A stretch of 64,000 nucleotides of DNA from Natronoglomus mannanivorans (GTDB lineage: Archaea; Halobacteriota; Halobacteria; Halobacteriales; Natrialbaceae). The stretch is taken from the NCBI GenBank assembly GCA_025517485.1, contig JAOPKB010000002.1, positions 124,001 to 188,000 on the forward strand, written 5' to 3'. This document shows positions 1 through 8,646 of this stretch, piece after piece. Positions within the stretch are counted from its first letter, which is position 1. Each line of letters starts with the position of its first letter. The notes beneath the pieces are model-generated. The model saw only the letters and a program-made list of their open reading frames with translations. It did no database searches and was not told the origin of the DNA. Position numbers and translations under genes: made by a program.

Positions 1-773
1 GTCTCGTACCACGCTGACCCCGCCTCCTTGGTCGCCGCCGTCTCCGGTTCCGGCGCTGGTTCAGACAGCGTCACCGTCACCGTCGAGTAAGCTACGCGAT
101 CCCGCAACGACTCCCGCTGGGCCTCGAGACGCTCGATCTCCGCTTGCACCTCGCTCAACCGTTGCTCGACCGAGAGCACGTCCTGGGTCTCGTTCGCGTC
201 CTCGTAGAGTCCGCGCAGCCGGTCGCGCTGGGTCTCGAGGTTGTCGATCCGGGCCTCGAGGTCGACGAGCTGGTCGCTGACGTCCTCGGTCCCGGTGCTG
301 GCGTCGGTGACGTTGCCGGTCCCCTCGACGGCCGCGTAGAAGGAGTCGAACGACTCGCTCGGAACGCGGTAGGTGAGCGTTCCCTCCGTCCACGTCTCGG
401 TTCGGTTGTCGAACTCTCGCTCGCGGGTCCGCTGGTCGGACTCGCTGAGGTAGCCGCCGCTTCCCTCGGCCTCGGCGGTGAGCTGGGTGCGCGCCGTCTC
501 GTAGGAGTCGACGGAGACCGAGAGCTCGGCGGTTCGTATCAGCTGCCGGTCGGTCTCCTGTGTGCTCGCGACGGCCTGTCTCGCGTCGGCGTCGGCGTCC
601 GCGTAGGTGGTCTCGTCGCCGGCCCCACCGTTACCGTTACCGGCGGCGCTGTCACCGTTTCCGTTTCCTCCGTACCGATCCGCCTCACCCGAATCGTTTC
701 CGAGTCCCATACAGCCGGCGGTCACCGCGAGCACCACGACCACCGCGACCAGAACCACCACTTTCCGTGACAT
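1..773 (-). CDS. DUF4349 family lipoprotein (C-terminus cut by window edge)
   Basis: About 257 residues are visible and the gene runs off the left edge. The ATG at 773 begins a short basic stretch (SRKV), a hydrophobic helix and a lipobox ending A-G-C (Cys20), so the protein is probably lipid-anchored outside the membrane. A Gly/Asn/Asp-rich linker follows. The next part matches DUF4349: a TAELSVSVDSYE strand, GGYLSES, YRVPSESFD, then a charged heptad region (DLEARIDNLETQRDRLRGLY onward) that should form a coiled coil. Family members normally end in one transmembrane helix, which would lie outside the window. The role of DUF4349 is unknown; envelope association is inferred. Confidence 0.75.
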   Translation of the reverse strand, partial: MSRKVVVLVAVVVVLAVTAGCMGLGNDSGEADRYGGNGNGDSAAGNGNGGAGDETTYADADADARQAVASTQETDRQLIRTAELSVSVDSYETARTQLTAEAEGSGGYLSESDQRTREREFDNRTETWTEGTLTYRVPSESFDSFYAAVEGTGNVTDASTGTEDVSDQLVDLEARIDNLETQRDRLRGLYEDANETQDVLSVEQRLSEVQAEIERLEAQRESLRDRVAYSTVTVTLSEPAPEPETAATKEAGSAWYE

Positions 774-917
774 ATGTGCACATCTCGAGAGCCCCTTATA
801 CCAACTCGGCTAGCTCAAACGCGTCTTTCACCGGTTGATCGCGACGGTGGTGCCGTCTAGTGACGCGCCGACCGCCCCTTCCATCGCCTTTTTCTCACCC
901 GGCGGCGAAGCGGACGT

Positions 918-2297
918 ATGGAGACGATCAATTTCGGGACCGACGGCTGGCGGGCGACGCTCGAGGAGTTCACGGTACCGCGCGTGCGGATGGTCGGGCA
1001 GGCGGTCGCGACCTACCTCGCCGACGAGGGACTCGAGGGCCCAGTCGCAATCGGCTACGACGCCCGCGAGAGTTCCCCGGAGTTCGCCGAGGAACTCACC
1101 CGCGTGCTATGTGCCAACGGCTTCGACGTCCTGCTTCCCGAACGCGACCGGCCGACGCCGCTTTTCGCCTACGGCATCGTCGAGCGCGACCTCGCTGGCG
1201 CGCTCGTCGTGACCGCCTCGCACAATCCCCCCGAATACAACGGAATCAAGTTCATCTCCGGCGACGGCGCGCCGGCCCTCCCCGAAGTCATGGACGCCAT
1301 CGCCGACCGGCTCGCCGAACCCGAACAGCACCCGCGGGACAGCCACGGCAGCGCTCGAGAGGTCGACTTCGTCTCGCCTCACGCCGACCACGCGTTGGGG
1401 CTAGCCGGTGCCGACCTCGAGGGGCTCACCGTCGCCTACGACGCCATGCACGGCAGCGGCCGGGACACCACGGACACGCTGCTCGAGCAGGCGGGCGCGT
1501 CGGTCGACCGCCTGCGCTGTGACCGGGATCCGGACTTCGGTGGCTCGCCGCCCGAACCCTCGCCGGAGTACCTCGAGGAACTGACCGAGCGAGTCCAATC
1601 CGGGGACGGGGACGCGGACCTCGGCATCGCCAACGACGGCGACGCCGACCGGCTCGCGGTCGTCACACCCGAGCGGGGCTACCTCGACGAGAACCTCTTC
1701 TTCGCAGCGCTGTACGACTACCTGCTCGAGGACGGCTCCGGGCCGGCGATCCGGACCGTCTCGACGACCTATCTGATCGACCGCATCGGCGAGGCCCACG
1801 GCGAGGACGTCCACGAGGTGCCGGTCGGCTTCAAGTGGGTGGCCCAGGGAATCGCCGAGTACGACGCCCTCGTCGGCGGCGAGGAGTCGGGCGGGTTCAC
1901 GATCGACGGCCACGTGCGCGAGAAAGACGGGGTGCTCATGGCGCTGGTCGCGGCGGCGATGCACGCCGAAGAGCCCCTCGACGACCGGGTCGACCGACTG
2001 CTCGCGGAACACGGCACCGTCGTGCAGGACAAGATCAGCGTCGCCTGTCCCGACCACGAGAAGGCCCGCGTCCTCTCCGATCTCGAGGACGAAATCCCCG
2101 AGGCGATCGCGGGGACCGACGTCGAGGACGTCAACACCGCCGACGGATTCAAGCTCCTGCTTTCGGACGGCTCGTGGGTCCTGATCCGGCCCAGCGGCAC
2201 CGAACCCGTCCTCCGGGTCTACGCCGAGGCCGAAGACGACGACCGGATCGCAGCGTTGCTCGAGGCCGGCGAGGACCTGCTCGCGGAGTTCGTCTAA
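918..2297 (+). CDS. Phosphohexomutase (phosphoglucomutase/phosphomannomutase/GlmM superfamily)
   Basis: A 459-aa alpha-D-phosphohexomutase, full length for the family, which moves phosphate between C1 and C6 of a hexose or hexosamine. The catalytic phosphoserine motif T-A-S-H-N-P-P is present (Ser101). The metal loop appears as DGDADR, the sugar loop as GGEESGGF, and the C-terminal phosphate loop as RPSGTEPVLRVYAEA. The start METINFGTDGWR gives the usual FGTDGWR N-terminus. Whether the substrate is glucose, mannose or glucosamine phosphate cannot be told from motifs alone. In haloarchaea such enzymes feed nucleotide-sugar synthesis for glycoproteins and polysaccharides. It is transcribed away from the DUF4349 gene. 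Confidence 0.9.
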   Translation: METINFGTDGWRATLEEFTVPRVRMVGQAVATYLADEGLEGPVAIGYDARESSPEFAEELTRVLCANGFDVLLPERDRPTPLFAYGIVERDLAGALVVTASHNPPEYNGIKFISGDGAPALPEVMDAIADRLAEPEQHPRDSHGSAREVDFVSPHADHALGLAGADLEGLTVAYDAMHGSGRDTTDTLLEQAGASVDRLRCDRDPDFGGSPPEPSPEYLEELTERVQSGDGDADLGIANDGDADRLAVVTPERGYLDENLFFAALYDYLLEDGSGPAIRTVSTTYLIDRIGEAHGEDVHEVPVGFKWVAQGIAEYDALVGGEESGGFTIDGHVREKDGVLMALVAAAMHAEEPLDDRVDRLLAEHGTVVQDKISVACPDHEKARVLSDLEDEIPEAIAGTDVEDVNTADGFKLLLSDGSWVLIRPSGTEPVLRVYAEAEDDDRIAALLEAGEDLLAEFV

Positions 2298-2372
2298 GTC
2301 GTTCGGCCGGAGACACACCGTGTGTTCGAGTTAGTACTCGCGGCTCGAGTTCGAGCCCGGAGTCGAAACCGG

Positions 2373-2660
2373 TTACTCCCCTTTCGAGAACCAGTAGCGA
2401 CGGGGATCCGCGTCTCCCGCCGAAACGTCAGGGAGTTTCGCCGAACAGTTCTCACAGAAGCGATAGTCGGCGTCGTTCATCGTCTCGCAGTGACGACACC
2501 AGCCGGGGATCTTCGACTCGTCAGGGAGGTAGTTCTGCGGATCGTAGTGGGATGGCAAGACTGGCTCCGTGGAGCGGCCGCTCGATTGCTCACCCAGCGC
2601 GTACGCGGCAACGACGACCAGCAATACGGCGCCGAGGAAAAAGAGAACCAGCCAGTTCAT
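2373..2660 (-). CDS. Membrane-anchored zinc-ribbon protein
   Basis: A 95-aa protein with one N-terminal transmembrane helix (WLVLFFLGAVLLVVVAAYAL) and a cytoplasmic zinc ribbon with two CxxC knuckles: WCRHCETMNDADYRFCENC. The motif P-G-W-C-R-H-C with a paired C-E-N-C is common in small haloarchaeal zinc-ribbon DUF proteins of unknown role. It converges on the phosphohexomutase gene. Function is unknown; it may be a metal- or protein-binding membrane tether. Confidence 0.75.
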   Translation of the reverse strand: MNWLVLFFLGAVLLVVVAAYALGEQSSGRSTEPVLPSHYDPQNYLPDESKIPGWCRHCETMNDADYRFCENCSAKLPDVSAGDADPRRYWFSKGE

Positions 2661-2863
2661 ACTGTGTCAATTGCACACGAACCACAATAAGCGCTCGTCT
2701 ACGGCGGGTGTATGTCGGCTTCTCGAGTGGTCTGTGCAGGCTCGACCCGAGTCTCGAGAGAGCTGAGTTCACGATCGGTGTCGAGATCAAGCGCCGAATC
2801 GATCACAGACGGGTTGCTCTCGCCGGCCGGTCCACTATCCACCTCGGGCCCGACGAACAGAGT

Positions 2864-3217
2864 ATGACCGACACCGCTGACGACGCCGTTCGCATGGAAC
2901 TCGGATCCGACGCCTGGCATCAAGACGAGGACGGGCAGTTCTACATCGAGTGTCCGGAGTGTGGGTCGGCGGCGACGCTCTCGAACATCGTCAACCACGG
3001 TCGGTGTAACGGCTACATGGACCAGCAGCAGTCGGACACCGAACTCGACGAGGAAGGAATGCCGTGCTCGGCAATGCTTTCGCTCGAACTCACCTACACG
3101 TCCGATCCCGACGAGTCGATGGCCGACCCGGACGTCGGCGACGACGAGACCGAAACCGGCGACGTCGACTTCGACGAGCAGGCCTCGGGGACGGACAGCG
3201 CGCCCTCGAACGACTGA
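2864..3217 (+). CDS. Haloarchaeal zinc-finger protein of unknown function
   Basis: A 117-aa acidic protein. I chose the ATG at 2864 because the protein then begins MTDTADDAVRMELGSDAW; the long upstream in-frame extension is a shadow of the phosphohexomutase gene. It contains C-P-E-C-G, a further Cys in HGRCNGY, and a Cys in GMPCSA, consistent with one bound zinc. The tail is strongly Asp/Glu-rich and probably disordered, typical of halophile surface acidity. No function is recognised. Confidence 0.7.
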   Translation: MTDTADDAVRMELGSDAWHQDEDGQFYIECPECGSAATLSNIVNHGRCNGYMDQQQSDTELDEEGMPCSAMLSLELTYTSDPDESMADPDVGDDETETGDVDFDEQASGTDSAPSND

Positions 3218-3303
3218 GAGAAGACGGCCGAGTCCCGACTCGAGTGGTCGAACCGGGACAACGGGGTCGAACCGCGCATCGTTCGTCGTTCGAACACCAC
3301 GTC

Positions 3304-3813
3304 TCACTCCGAGCGTCGCCGTCGCCCCTCGTACCGTCGCTCGGCGATCTGCGTGATCGAAAACCCGAGTGAGTCGTAGAACGGGCGGACCGACTCGTCG
3401 AAGCGGGCAGTGAGCGCACCCTCGCGCTCGAGGACGTGTTCGACGAGTGCGGTTCCGACCCCTCTCGCGCGCTGGCGGCGGCGGACGGCGATCGCCGAGA
3501 TGTGTGCGTGTGGGTGTCCGTGTGCGTCTTTTTCGTGGTCGTCATCGTGAGCACGAGCGTCTCGCTCGAGATCGCGTGATTCGCAAACGAGCGCCCCGAG
3601 GATTCGGTCGGTATCGGTGTCGGGTTCCTGATCCCGGTTTTGGTCGCGTCCCCGCTCTCGTTGCTGAACCTCCGTCGCGACGAACACGTCACCCGCCTCG
3701 ATGTGTGCCTCCACGTCGCCGACCTCGAGCATCGCGCCGTCGAGGATTCGCCTGACGTCGAGGCGGTCTCGCGGGGTGGCCGGACGGACGGTGACTTGGA
3801 GGGGTGGGGGCAT
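3304..3813 (-). CDS. GNAT family N-acetyltransferase
   Basis: A 169-aa acetyl-CoA-dependent acyltransferase. The N-terminal strand VTVRPATPRDRLDVRRIL is the usual GNAT beginning. The acetyl-CoA pyrophosphate loop is visible as R-R-R-Q-R-A-R-G-V-G-T-A-L (motif A, QxxGxG/A form). The C-terminal SVRPFYDSLGFSI is motif B with the conserved Tyr. An insertion rich in Asp, His and Arg (about residues 50-105) sits between beta strands and is a halophile-type low-complexity insert. The acceptor substrate cannot be inferred. Confidence 0.85.
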   Translation of the reverse strand: MPPPLQVTVRPATPRDRLDVRRILDGAMLEVGDVEAHIEAGDVFVATEVQQRERGRDQNRDQEPDTDTDRILGALVCESRDLERDARAHDDDHEKDAHGHPHAHISAIAVRRRQRARGVGTALVEHVLEREGALTARFDESVRPFYDSLGFSITQIAERRYEGRRRRSE

Positions 3814-3900
3814 CGGGATTGGAGTGTGAGTTGATATCGGAGCGGGTGTACTCGAGATCGACGGTCGAACCCGAACCCGAAATCGAAATCGGAATCGACC

Positions 3901-4443
3901 TCACTCGAGTCCGGCGACCGCCTCGAGGAGGTCGTCGACCTCGGGTCGGTCCAGCGTGCTGTCCCCGCGGTGGGCGTGAGCGATTCGAATCTCGTCGGGG
4001 TCGCGGACGTCGAGGACGATGGCCGCGGGCATCCGACCGACCAGATCCGAGAACTGACCAAGTAGGCCAAAGCGGACGGGCTGACCGAACCGCTCGCCAA
4101 CGGTCTTCTCGGGGTCGGCACAGAGCGGGAAGGGGAGATCGTAGGCGTCCTGCCACTCCTGGGCCTTCCCGCGGGGTTCGGGGACGATCGAGACCACTTC
4201 TGCGCCATGGTCGCGGAACTCGTCGTAACGGTCCGCGACGGCCCGGATCTGGCGTCGGCACTTCCCACAGTGGTGGTCGCGGTGGAGCAAGACGACGACG
4301 GACTCGTGGGCGGGATCGGGTTCGTCGGTCGTCTGCGGATCCGCGGGCGCGACGGCGTCGGCGAGTTCGCCCAACCGGAGGGGGTCCGGGCCGGGACCGA
4401 CGTTCGCCAGTGTGACGTCGAGCGCGCGAGTCTCGAGGGTCAT
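3901..4443 (-). CDS. Peroxiredoxin-like (AhpC/TSA) thioredoxin-fold protein
   Basis: A 180-aa thioredoxin-fold protein. A strand VVVLLHRDHHC leads into a C-G-K-C redox motif, then AVADRYDEFRDHGAEVVSIVPE, the AhpC/TSA_2 pattern. The aspartate pair in PFPLCADPEKTVGERFG matches the segment following the active site in peroxiredoxins. The peroxidatic Cys would be the first Cys of CGKC, with the second as possible resolving partner. It probably reduces peroxides or acts as a thiol oxidoreductase. It lies on the same strand as, and 64 bases downstream of, the SAMP2 gene; a link to that gene's sulfur or modifier chemistry is possible but unproven. Confidence 0.75.
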   Translation of the reverse strand: MTLETRALDVTLANVGPGPDPLRLGELADAVAPADPQTTDEPDPAHESVVVLLHRDHHCGKCRRQIRAVADRYDEFRDHGAEVVSIVPEPRGKAQEWQDAYDLPFPLCADPEKTVGERFGQPVRFGLLGQFSDLVGRMPAAIVLDVRDPDEIRIAHAHRGDSTLDRPEVDDLLEAVAGLE

Positions 4444-4507
4444 ACGTCTCGTTGGCGACGGACACTCAAAACTGCTGGGCGTGATCGCAGTGAGAGAAGT
4501 TCGGTCG

Positions 4508-4741
4508 TCAGCCGCCTTTGATCAACCGGAGGACCGTCACGTGATCGGCTTCGACCGGTTGGTCCTCCGGGACGGGGCGGCCGTCGACGAGGACGCTCAC
4601 CTCGTGTGGACTCAAGTCGACTTCGGCGAGGAGGTCCGCGTAGGAGATCGGTTCCCCCGAGTTCCCGGACGCCGCGAGCCTCTCGAGGTCGATCTCGTGG
4701 GTGTCCTCGCCTTTGACGTCGACGGTGACGCGCGTGGGCAT
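4508..4741 (-). CDS. samp2: Ubiquitin-like small archaeal modifier protein SAMP2
   Basis: A 77-aa beta-grasp protein ending in the diglycine L-I-K-G-G. From memory it closely follows Haloferax SAMP2 through DLSPHEVSVLVDGRPVPEDQ and VTVLRLIKGG. SAMP2 is adenylated at the C-terminal Gly by the E1-like UbaA, then either conjugated to lysines (sampylation) or thiocarboxylated as sulfur donor for tRNA wobble-uridine thiolation. This copy has an N-terminal extension of about 11 residues (LERLAASGNSGEP) in the first loop compared with the form I remember. The E1 gene is not in this window. Confidence 0.88.
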   Translation of the reverse strand: MPTRVTVDVKGEDTHEIDLERLAASGNSGEPISYADLLAEVDLSPHEVSVLVDGRPVPEDQPVEADHVTVLRLIKGG

Positions 4742-4895
4742 GAGTCTCCTTTCGGGTGGCCGGACTTGAGCGCGTCGCTCGTCCGGTATTCGGCGTTCGG
4801 CGTCCGAGAGGTGATCCTCGAAAGCACAACAGACGTTCGGTGCTCGAGGTCAGAACCGGGAGTTCGACGACCGGCGGTCGATCGCCGACGTCCGA

Positions 4896-6074
4896 TCAGT
4901 TCGATGCCCGATCGTCAGTGCCGGAGCTCGAGCGGGAACCGGTGCCGGCGTCGGCGTCGGTTCCGGTGGCGGCACCGGTTTCAGTTCCGGGTCCGGACCC
5001 CCTTTCAGGAACTCCGGACGGCGACTCTCGACCCCGGTGCCGTCGGGCGTGGGCGTACAGTCCTACCGAGAGCGCGCCGAGTCCGAGCAGGAACAACAGC
5101 AGGTTCGCCAGTCCGCCGACGAACGGAACCTGTGCGAGCAGCGCCCCGCCGACCAGCCCGACGACGAGTGCGAGCCAGCGGTTGTCCTCGCCCGCCTTCG
5201 AGAGCAGCCACGCCGCGACCGCGAAGCGGCCGTAGACGACTGCGATCCAACTCACGAGTGCGAACACGAACGCACCTGCGATCGTGAACGGAATGCCGAC
5301 GATGGTGATCGCGGCGGCGATCAGGAGGATCGGCACGCCGACGAGGACGCCCAGCCCGACGAGACCGGTGCGGGCCGGATCGCTCGCGACGCGGTCGGCG
5401 ACGCCCCGCGAGAAGTCGGGAAACAGCGCGAGCAACGCCGCCCCCAGCAGCAGGTTCAGCGCGAGCGCGTAGACCGCGAACAGCCACGACGCGATCGGCT
5501 GGATCGTCGGCGCGAGGTCGAACCCGAGCGTCGAGTCGCGAGTGATCTCACCCGCGACGGCCGCCGTGTTCCCCTGCAGATCGCCGTCGTAGCGCAGGTC
5601 GCCCCCGATGGCGGCGGCCTCCCCCAGCGTGATCGTCTCGGCGCCGACCGCCACGTCGCCGTCGATCGTCCCGTCGATACGAATGTTGCCGGCGCCGGCC
5701 TCGAGCGTGCCGCGGATAGTCGCACCCTCGGCGACGAGGAGGTTGCCACTGCCCGTCGCGACGTTCCCGTCGACGGTGCCGGTGATCTCGACGTTCCCCG
5801 CGGCAGCGGTGACGTCGCCCTCGACAGTTCCGTGGATGTAGACGTTGCCGGCGAGCCCGCTCACGTCGCCGGTGACCGTCCCGCCCTCCTGGACGATGAC
5901 CGTCCCCGCGACGCCGCTCAACTCCGAGACCGTCTCGCCGTCCGCGACGACGACGGTCCCGCCGACGCCCGACTGGGACTGCGCGAGAACGAGCCCCGGA
6001 AGCGTTCCGAGGATGACGGCGACGATCAGGACCAGTACGGCGAGTTGTTTGAGAGACGGTCTCGAAGGAGTCAT
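4896..6074 (-). CDS. Exported bactofilin-like beta-helix protein with C-terminal membrane domain
   Basis: A 392-aa protein with an N-terminal signal segment (residues 8-31, ending V-L-A-Q-S). A polymer-forming right-handed beta-helix follows, made of short repeats such as G-T-V-E-G-D-V, G-T-V-D-G-N-V and G-T-I-D-G-D-V (about 40-165). Several transmembrane helices lie between about 190 and 350, and the tail is disordered and rich in Gly, Thr, Asp and Ser. The helix repeats resemble bactofilins (DUF583), but here they follow a signal peptide and so are predicted outside the cell, anchored by the membrane part. A surface scaffold role is inference. Confidence 0.75.
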   Translation of the reverse strand: MTPSRPSLKQLAVLVLIVAVILGTLPGLVLAQSQSGVGGTVVVADGETVSELSGVAGTVIVQEGGTVTGDVSGLAGNVYIHGTVEGDVTAAAGNVEITGTVDGNVATGSGNLLVAEGATIRGTLEAGAGNIRIDGTIDGDVAVGAETITLGEAAAIGGDLRYDGDLQGNTAAVAGEITRDSTLGFDLAPTIQPIASWLFAVYALALNLLLGAALLALFPDFSRGVADRVASDPARTGLVGLGVLVGVPILLIAAAITIVGIPFTIAGAFVFALVSWIAVVYGRFAVAAWLLSKAGEDNRWLALVVGLVGGALLAQVPFVGGLANLLLFLLGLGALSVGLYAHARRHRGRESPSGVPERGSGPGTETGAATGTDADAGTGSRSSSGTDDRASN

Positions 6075-6280
6075 ACTGTGAAATACGCGCTACTACGGCA
6101 TAAAGACATAGTCTGAATGACACTTCTCGTGAGGGTCGTCGCGTACGACGAGAGCGGGAGAGCAAGACCCTCACGCGTCCGTGGGATGCCCTGCCAGCGA
6201 TTCGGTAAACAGTGTTTGGGTCGGGGAACCAACACACCGCTCTCGACGCGGGACTGAGACGACGGTGACTGCCTTCGGGG

Positions 6281-6288
6281 TACTTATG
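6281..6288 (+). promoter_or_regulatory. TATA-like box of rfcS
   Basis: The sequence TACTTATG lies about 25-32 bases before the ATG at 6313. This is the archaeal TATA spacing for a leaderless transcript, and it supports the start at 6313 over the longer upstream in-frame reading. Confidence 0.5.
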
Positions 6289-6312
6289 GGGAACCCACCC
6301 CTTTCCCGCGAC

Positions 6313-8625
6313 ATGAGCGAGGCCGACGCAGACGCCGACACCGAACCCGCAGAGTCCGCGGCGGGCCGGACCGAGGTCTGGATCGAGAAGTACCGCCCGG
6401 AACTGCTCGAGGACATCAAAGGCCACGAGAACATCGTCCCCCGACTGAAACGCTACGTCGAGACTGACGACCTGCCGAACCTCATGTTCGCGGGTCCAGC
6501 GGGCACAGGAAAGACGACCGCTGCGGTCGCTATCGCCCACGAACTGTACGGCGACGACTGGAAGGAGAACTTCCTCGAGCTCAACGCCTCCGACGAGCGC
6601 GGGATCGACGTCGTTCGCGACCGGATCAAGAACTTTGCGCGGGCCTCCTTCGGCGGCTACGACCACCGGATCATCTTCCTCGACGAGGCCGACGCACTGT
6701 GTGTACCGCCCGGGACCGAGGTCGTTACCGGGTATCCGTCGTCACCGGAGGTGAAACGGATCGAAGATGTCGCCGAAGACGGTGAGCCGATCCCGTCTGT
6801 CGACTTCGAGACGAACGAAATACAGTCGGATAAGGGCAAGTTAGTAGACTCCGGCGTCGCGGACTTCTTCGAACTCGAGCTAGCGGACGGACGATCCGTA
6901 CTGGCGAGTCCGACGCATCCATTCTTCGTCGTCGGAGCGGACGGCAAACTCGTCGAAAAGGAGCTTCGGGAACTGTCACCTGGAGACGAGATTGCCGACT
7001 TCAAAGACGACATCGACGTCTCGCAGTGTGAGGTTTGCGCCGATTGGACTGCAGGGAGGTTCTGTTCTGTCACCTGCAAAAACGAGGGGCATAGCCTCGA
7101 GATGCAGGGCGAGGGGAATCCGATGCATGGAACGGAATGGTCCGACGAGCGACGCGAGAAAATCGTAGCAAAACTCTCCGACGGACGGTTCGAGTGCGAG
7201 AACAATCCGAATTACGGGGGCGATTTCCACGGTGTTTCCGTCTGGGAAATGGACGAAGAGACCATCGAACGGTTCCGTAAAACGCTTAGCGAGATGCGGT
7301 CCGGTACCCCGTGGGACGAGTGGGTCGTCGACGCCGACCCCGAAGCGGTCAAAGAGAAAATCGGACGAGCCTCCGCGGAATGGTGGGGCAGTCTGGACGA
7401 GGACGAACGGGAACGTCTCATCGAAAAGAGCGCCGAAAACTGTGAGTATCCCGTCTGCGATATCACTGGAGACAACAATCCGATGCGCGATCCCGAGGTC
7501 GCACGGAAGGTCTCGGAAGCCCTGAAAGGCCACGAGCCGACAGGAGGGAACATCAGGTATAGTGACGAACTCGACCATCTTGTTCGATCCGACTGGGAGT
7601 ACGAGGTCGCAAAGGCGTTGCAGGACGCCGGAATCGAATACGAGTACGAGCCAGCGTTCGAGTTATCCGATTCAGTGTTCCATCCTGACTTCTTGATCGA
7701 CGATACGGTCATCGAAGTCAAAGGAGTCGCCAAGCTATGGGGCCAGACGGAGAAGGTGAAGGAGTTCCTCGAGCAGTACGGTGACGACTATCGGTTCATC
7801 GTCGTTGGAGACGAAGCACTGCCACATCACGAACACTATAACAGAGACGAGTTCGAACCCGCTCTCGTATCCGACGGCGGACTACAGACGGTCCAAACCG
7901 TAGCAGTGAGTCGTATCGAATACAGCCACCGTGGGAAGGCTTACAACATCAGCATGGAGGACACGCCAAACTTCATGCTTGCCAACGGGATTTTAACCCA
8001 CAATACGAACGACGCCCAGTCAGCACTCCGGCGAACGATGGAGCAGTTCTCCCACAACACCCGCTTCGTCCTCTCGTGTAACTACTCGAGTCAGATCATC
8101 GACCCGATCCAGTCCCGGTGTGCCGTCTTCCGATTCACGGAGCTCTCCGACGAGGCCATCGAGGCCCAAGTCCGCGAGATCGCCGCCGAGGAGGGGATCG
8201 AGACGACCGACGACGGCGTCGCGGCGCTGGTCTACGCCGCCGCTGGCGACATGCGAAAGGCGATCAACGGCCTGCAGGCCGCCGCGGTGATGGGCGAGAC
8301 CGTCGACGAGGAGACCGTCTACACGATCACCGCGACCGCCCACCCCGAGGAGGTCGAGGCGATGGTCGAACGCGCGATCGCCGGCGACTTCACCGCGGCA
8401 CGGGCCGCCCTCGAGGACCTGCTCACCGAGCGCGGACTCGCCGGCGGCGACGTCATCGACCAACTGCACCGCTCGGCCTGGGAGTTCGATCTCGAGGAGA
8501 AGGCGACCGTGCGATTGCTCGAGCGACTTGGCGAGGTCGACTACCGGATCACGGAGGGGGCGAACGAGCGCCTGCAACTCGAGGCGATGCTGGCGTCGCT
8601 GGCGCTCGAGGGCTCTCCGGAGTGA
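6313..8625 (+). CDS. rfcS: Replication factor C small subunit, intein-containing precursor
   Basis: AAA+ clamp loader subunit that opens PCNA and loads it on primer-template DNA. The precursor is 770 aa. Extein residues 1-129 and 565-770 join to a 335-aa RfcS, the usual length. Visible motifs: WIEKYRPE at the N-terminus, Walker A GPAGTGKTT, Walker B IIFLDEADAL, then after the intein TNDAQSALRRTMEQ (arginine-finger helix) and LSCNYSSQIIDPIQSRC (SRC motif, sensor 1). The intein lies exactly between DEADAL and TNDAQ, so the unspliced protein should be inactive. The start at 6313 (MSEADADAD) fits the family and the TATA box. Confidence 0.95.
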   Translation: MSEADADADTEPAESAAGRTEVWIEKYRPELLEDIKGHENIVPRLKRYVETDDLPNLMFAGPAGTGKTTAAVAIAHELYGDDWKENFLELNASDERGIDVVRDRIKNFARASFGGYDHRIIFLDEADALCVPPGTEVVTGYPSSPEVKRIEDVAEDGEPIPSVDFETNEIQSDKGKLVDSGVADFFELELADGRSVLASPTHPFFVVGADGKLVEKELRELSPGDEIADFKDDIDVSQCEVCADWTAGRFCSVTCKNEGHSLEMQGEGNPMHGTEWSDERREKIVAKLSDGRFECENNPNYGGDFHGVSVWEMDEETIERFRKTLSEMRSGTPWDEWVVDADPEAVKEKIGRASAEWWGSLDEDERERLIEKSAENCEYPVCDITGDNNPMRDPEVARKVSEALKGHEPTGGNIRYSDELDHLVRSDWEYEVAKALQDAGIEYEYEPAFELSDSVFHPDFLIDDTVIEVKGVAKLWGQTEKVKEFLEQYGDDYRFIVVGDEALPHHEHYNRDEFEPALVSDGGLQTVQTVAVSRIEYSHRGKAYNISMEDTPNFMLANGILTHNTNDAQSALRRTMEQFSHNTRFVLSCNYSSQIIDPIQSRCAVFRFTELSDEAIEAQVREIAAEEGIETTDDGVAALVYAAAGDMRKAINGLQAAAVMGETVDEETVYTITATAHPEEVEAMVERAIAGDFTAARAALEDLLTERGLAGGDVIDQLHRSAWEFDLEEKATVRLLERLGEVDYRITEGANERLQLEAMLASLALEGSPE
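6700..8004 (+). mobile_element. Intein with PD-(D/E)XK-like homing endonuclease, in rfcS Walker B
   Basis: A 435-residue in-frame insertion. Splicing signals are intact: Cys1 (CVPPGTEVV, block A), a T-H pair in LASPTHPFFVV (block B), block F (GKAYNISMEDTPNFML) and the terminal H-N before extein Thr (block G). I found no LAGLIDADG motif. Between the splicing halves are a Cys4 knuckle (C-x2-C-x8-C-x3-C, 7027-7071) and three G/N-N-P repeats resembling NUMOD3 DNA-binding modules (about 7114, 7204, 7471). A segment then has a helix Glu (intein residue 300 or 302), H-P-D-F (P329, D330) and I-E-V-K-G (E339, K341), the PD-(D/E)XK nuclease signature. Homing activity is inferred from these residues. 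Confidence 0.88.
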
Positions 8626-8646
8626 GTTCGAGCGGGAGAGCGTCGA

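Noticed and set aside
6181..6312. Upstream extension of rfcS
   Set aside because: It precedes the TATA-like element and adds no conserved sequence; RfcS proteins start near the MSEAD region.
6700..8004. LAGLIDADG homing nuclease in the intein
   Set aside because: I searched by eye for the paired dodecapeptide motifs and did not find them; the HPDF and IEVKG motifs fit a different class.
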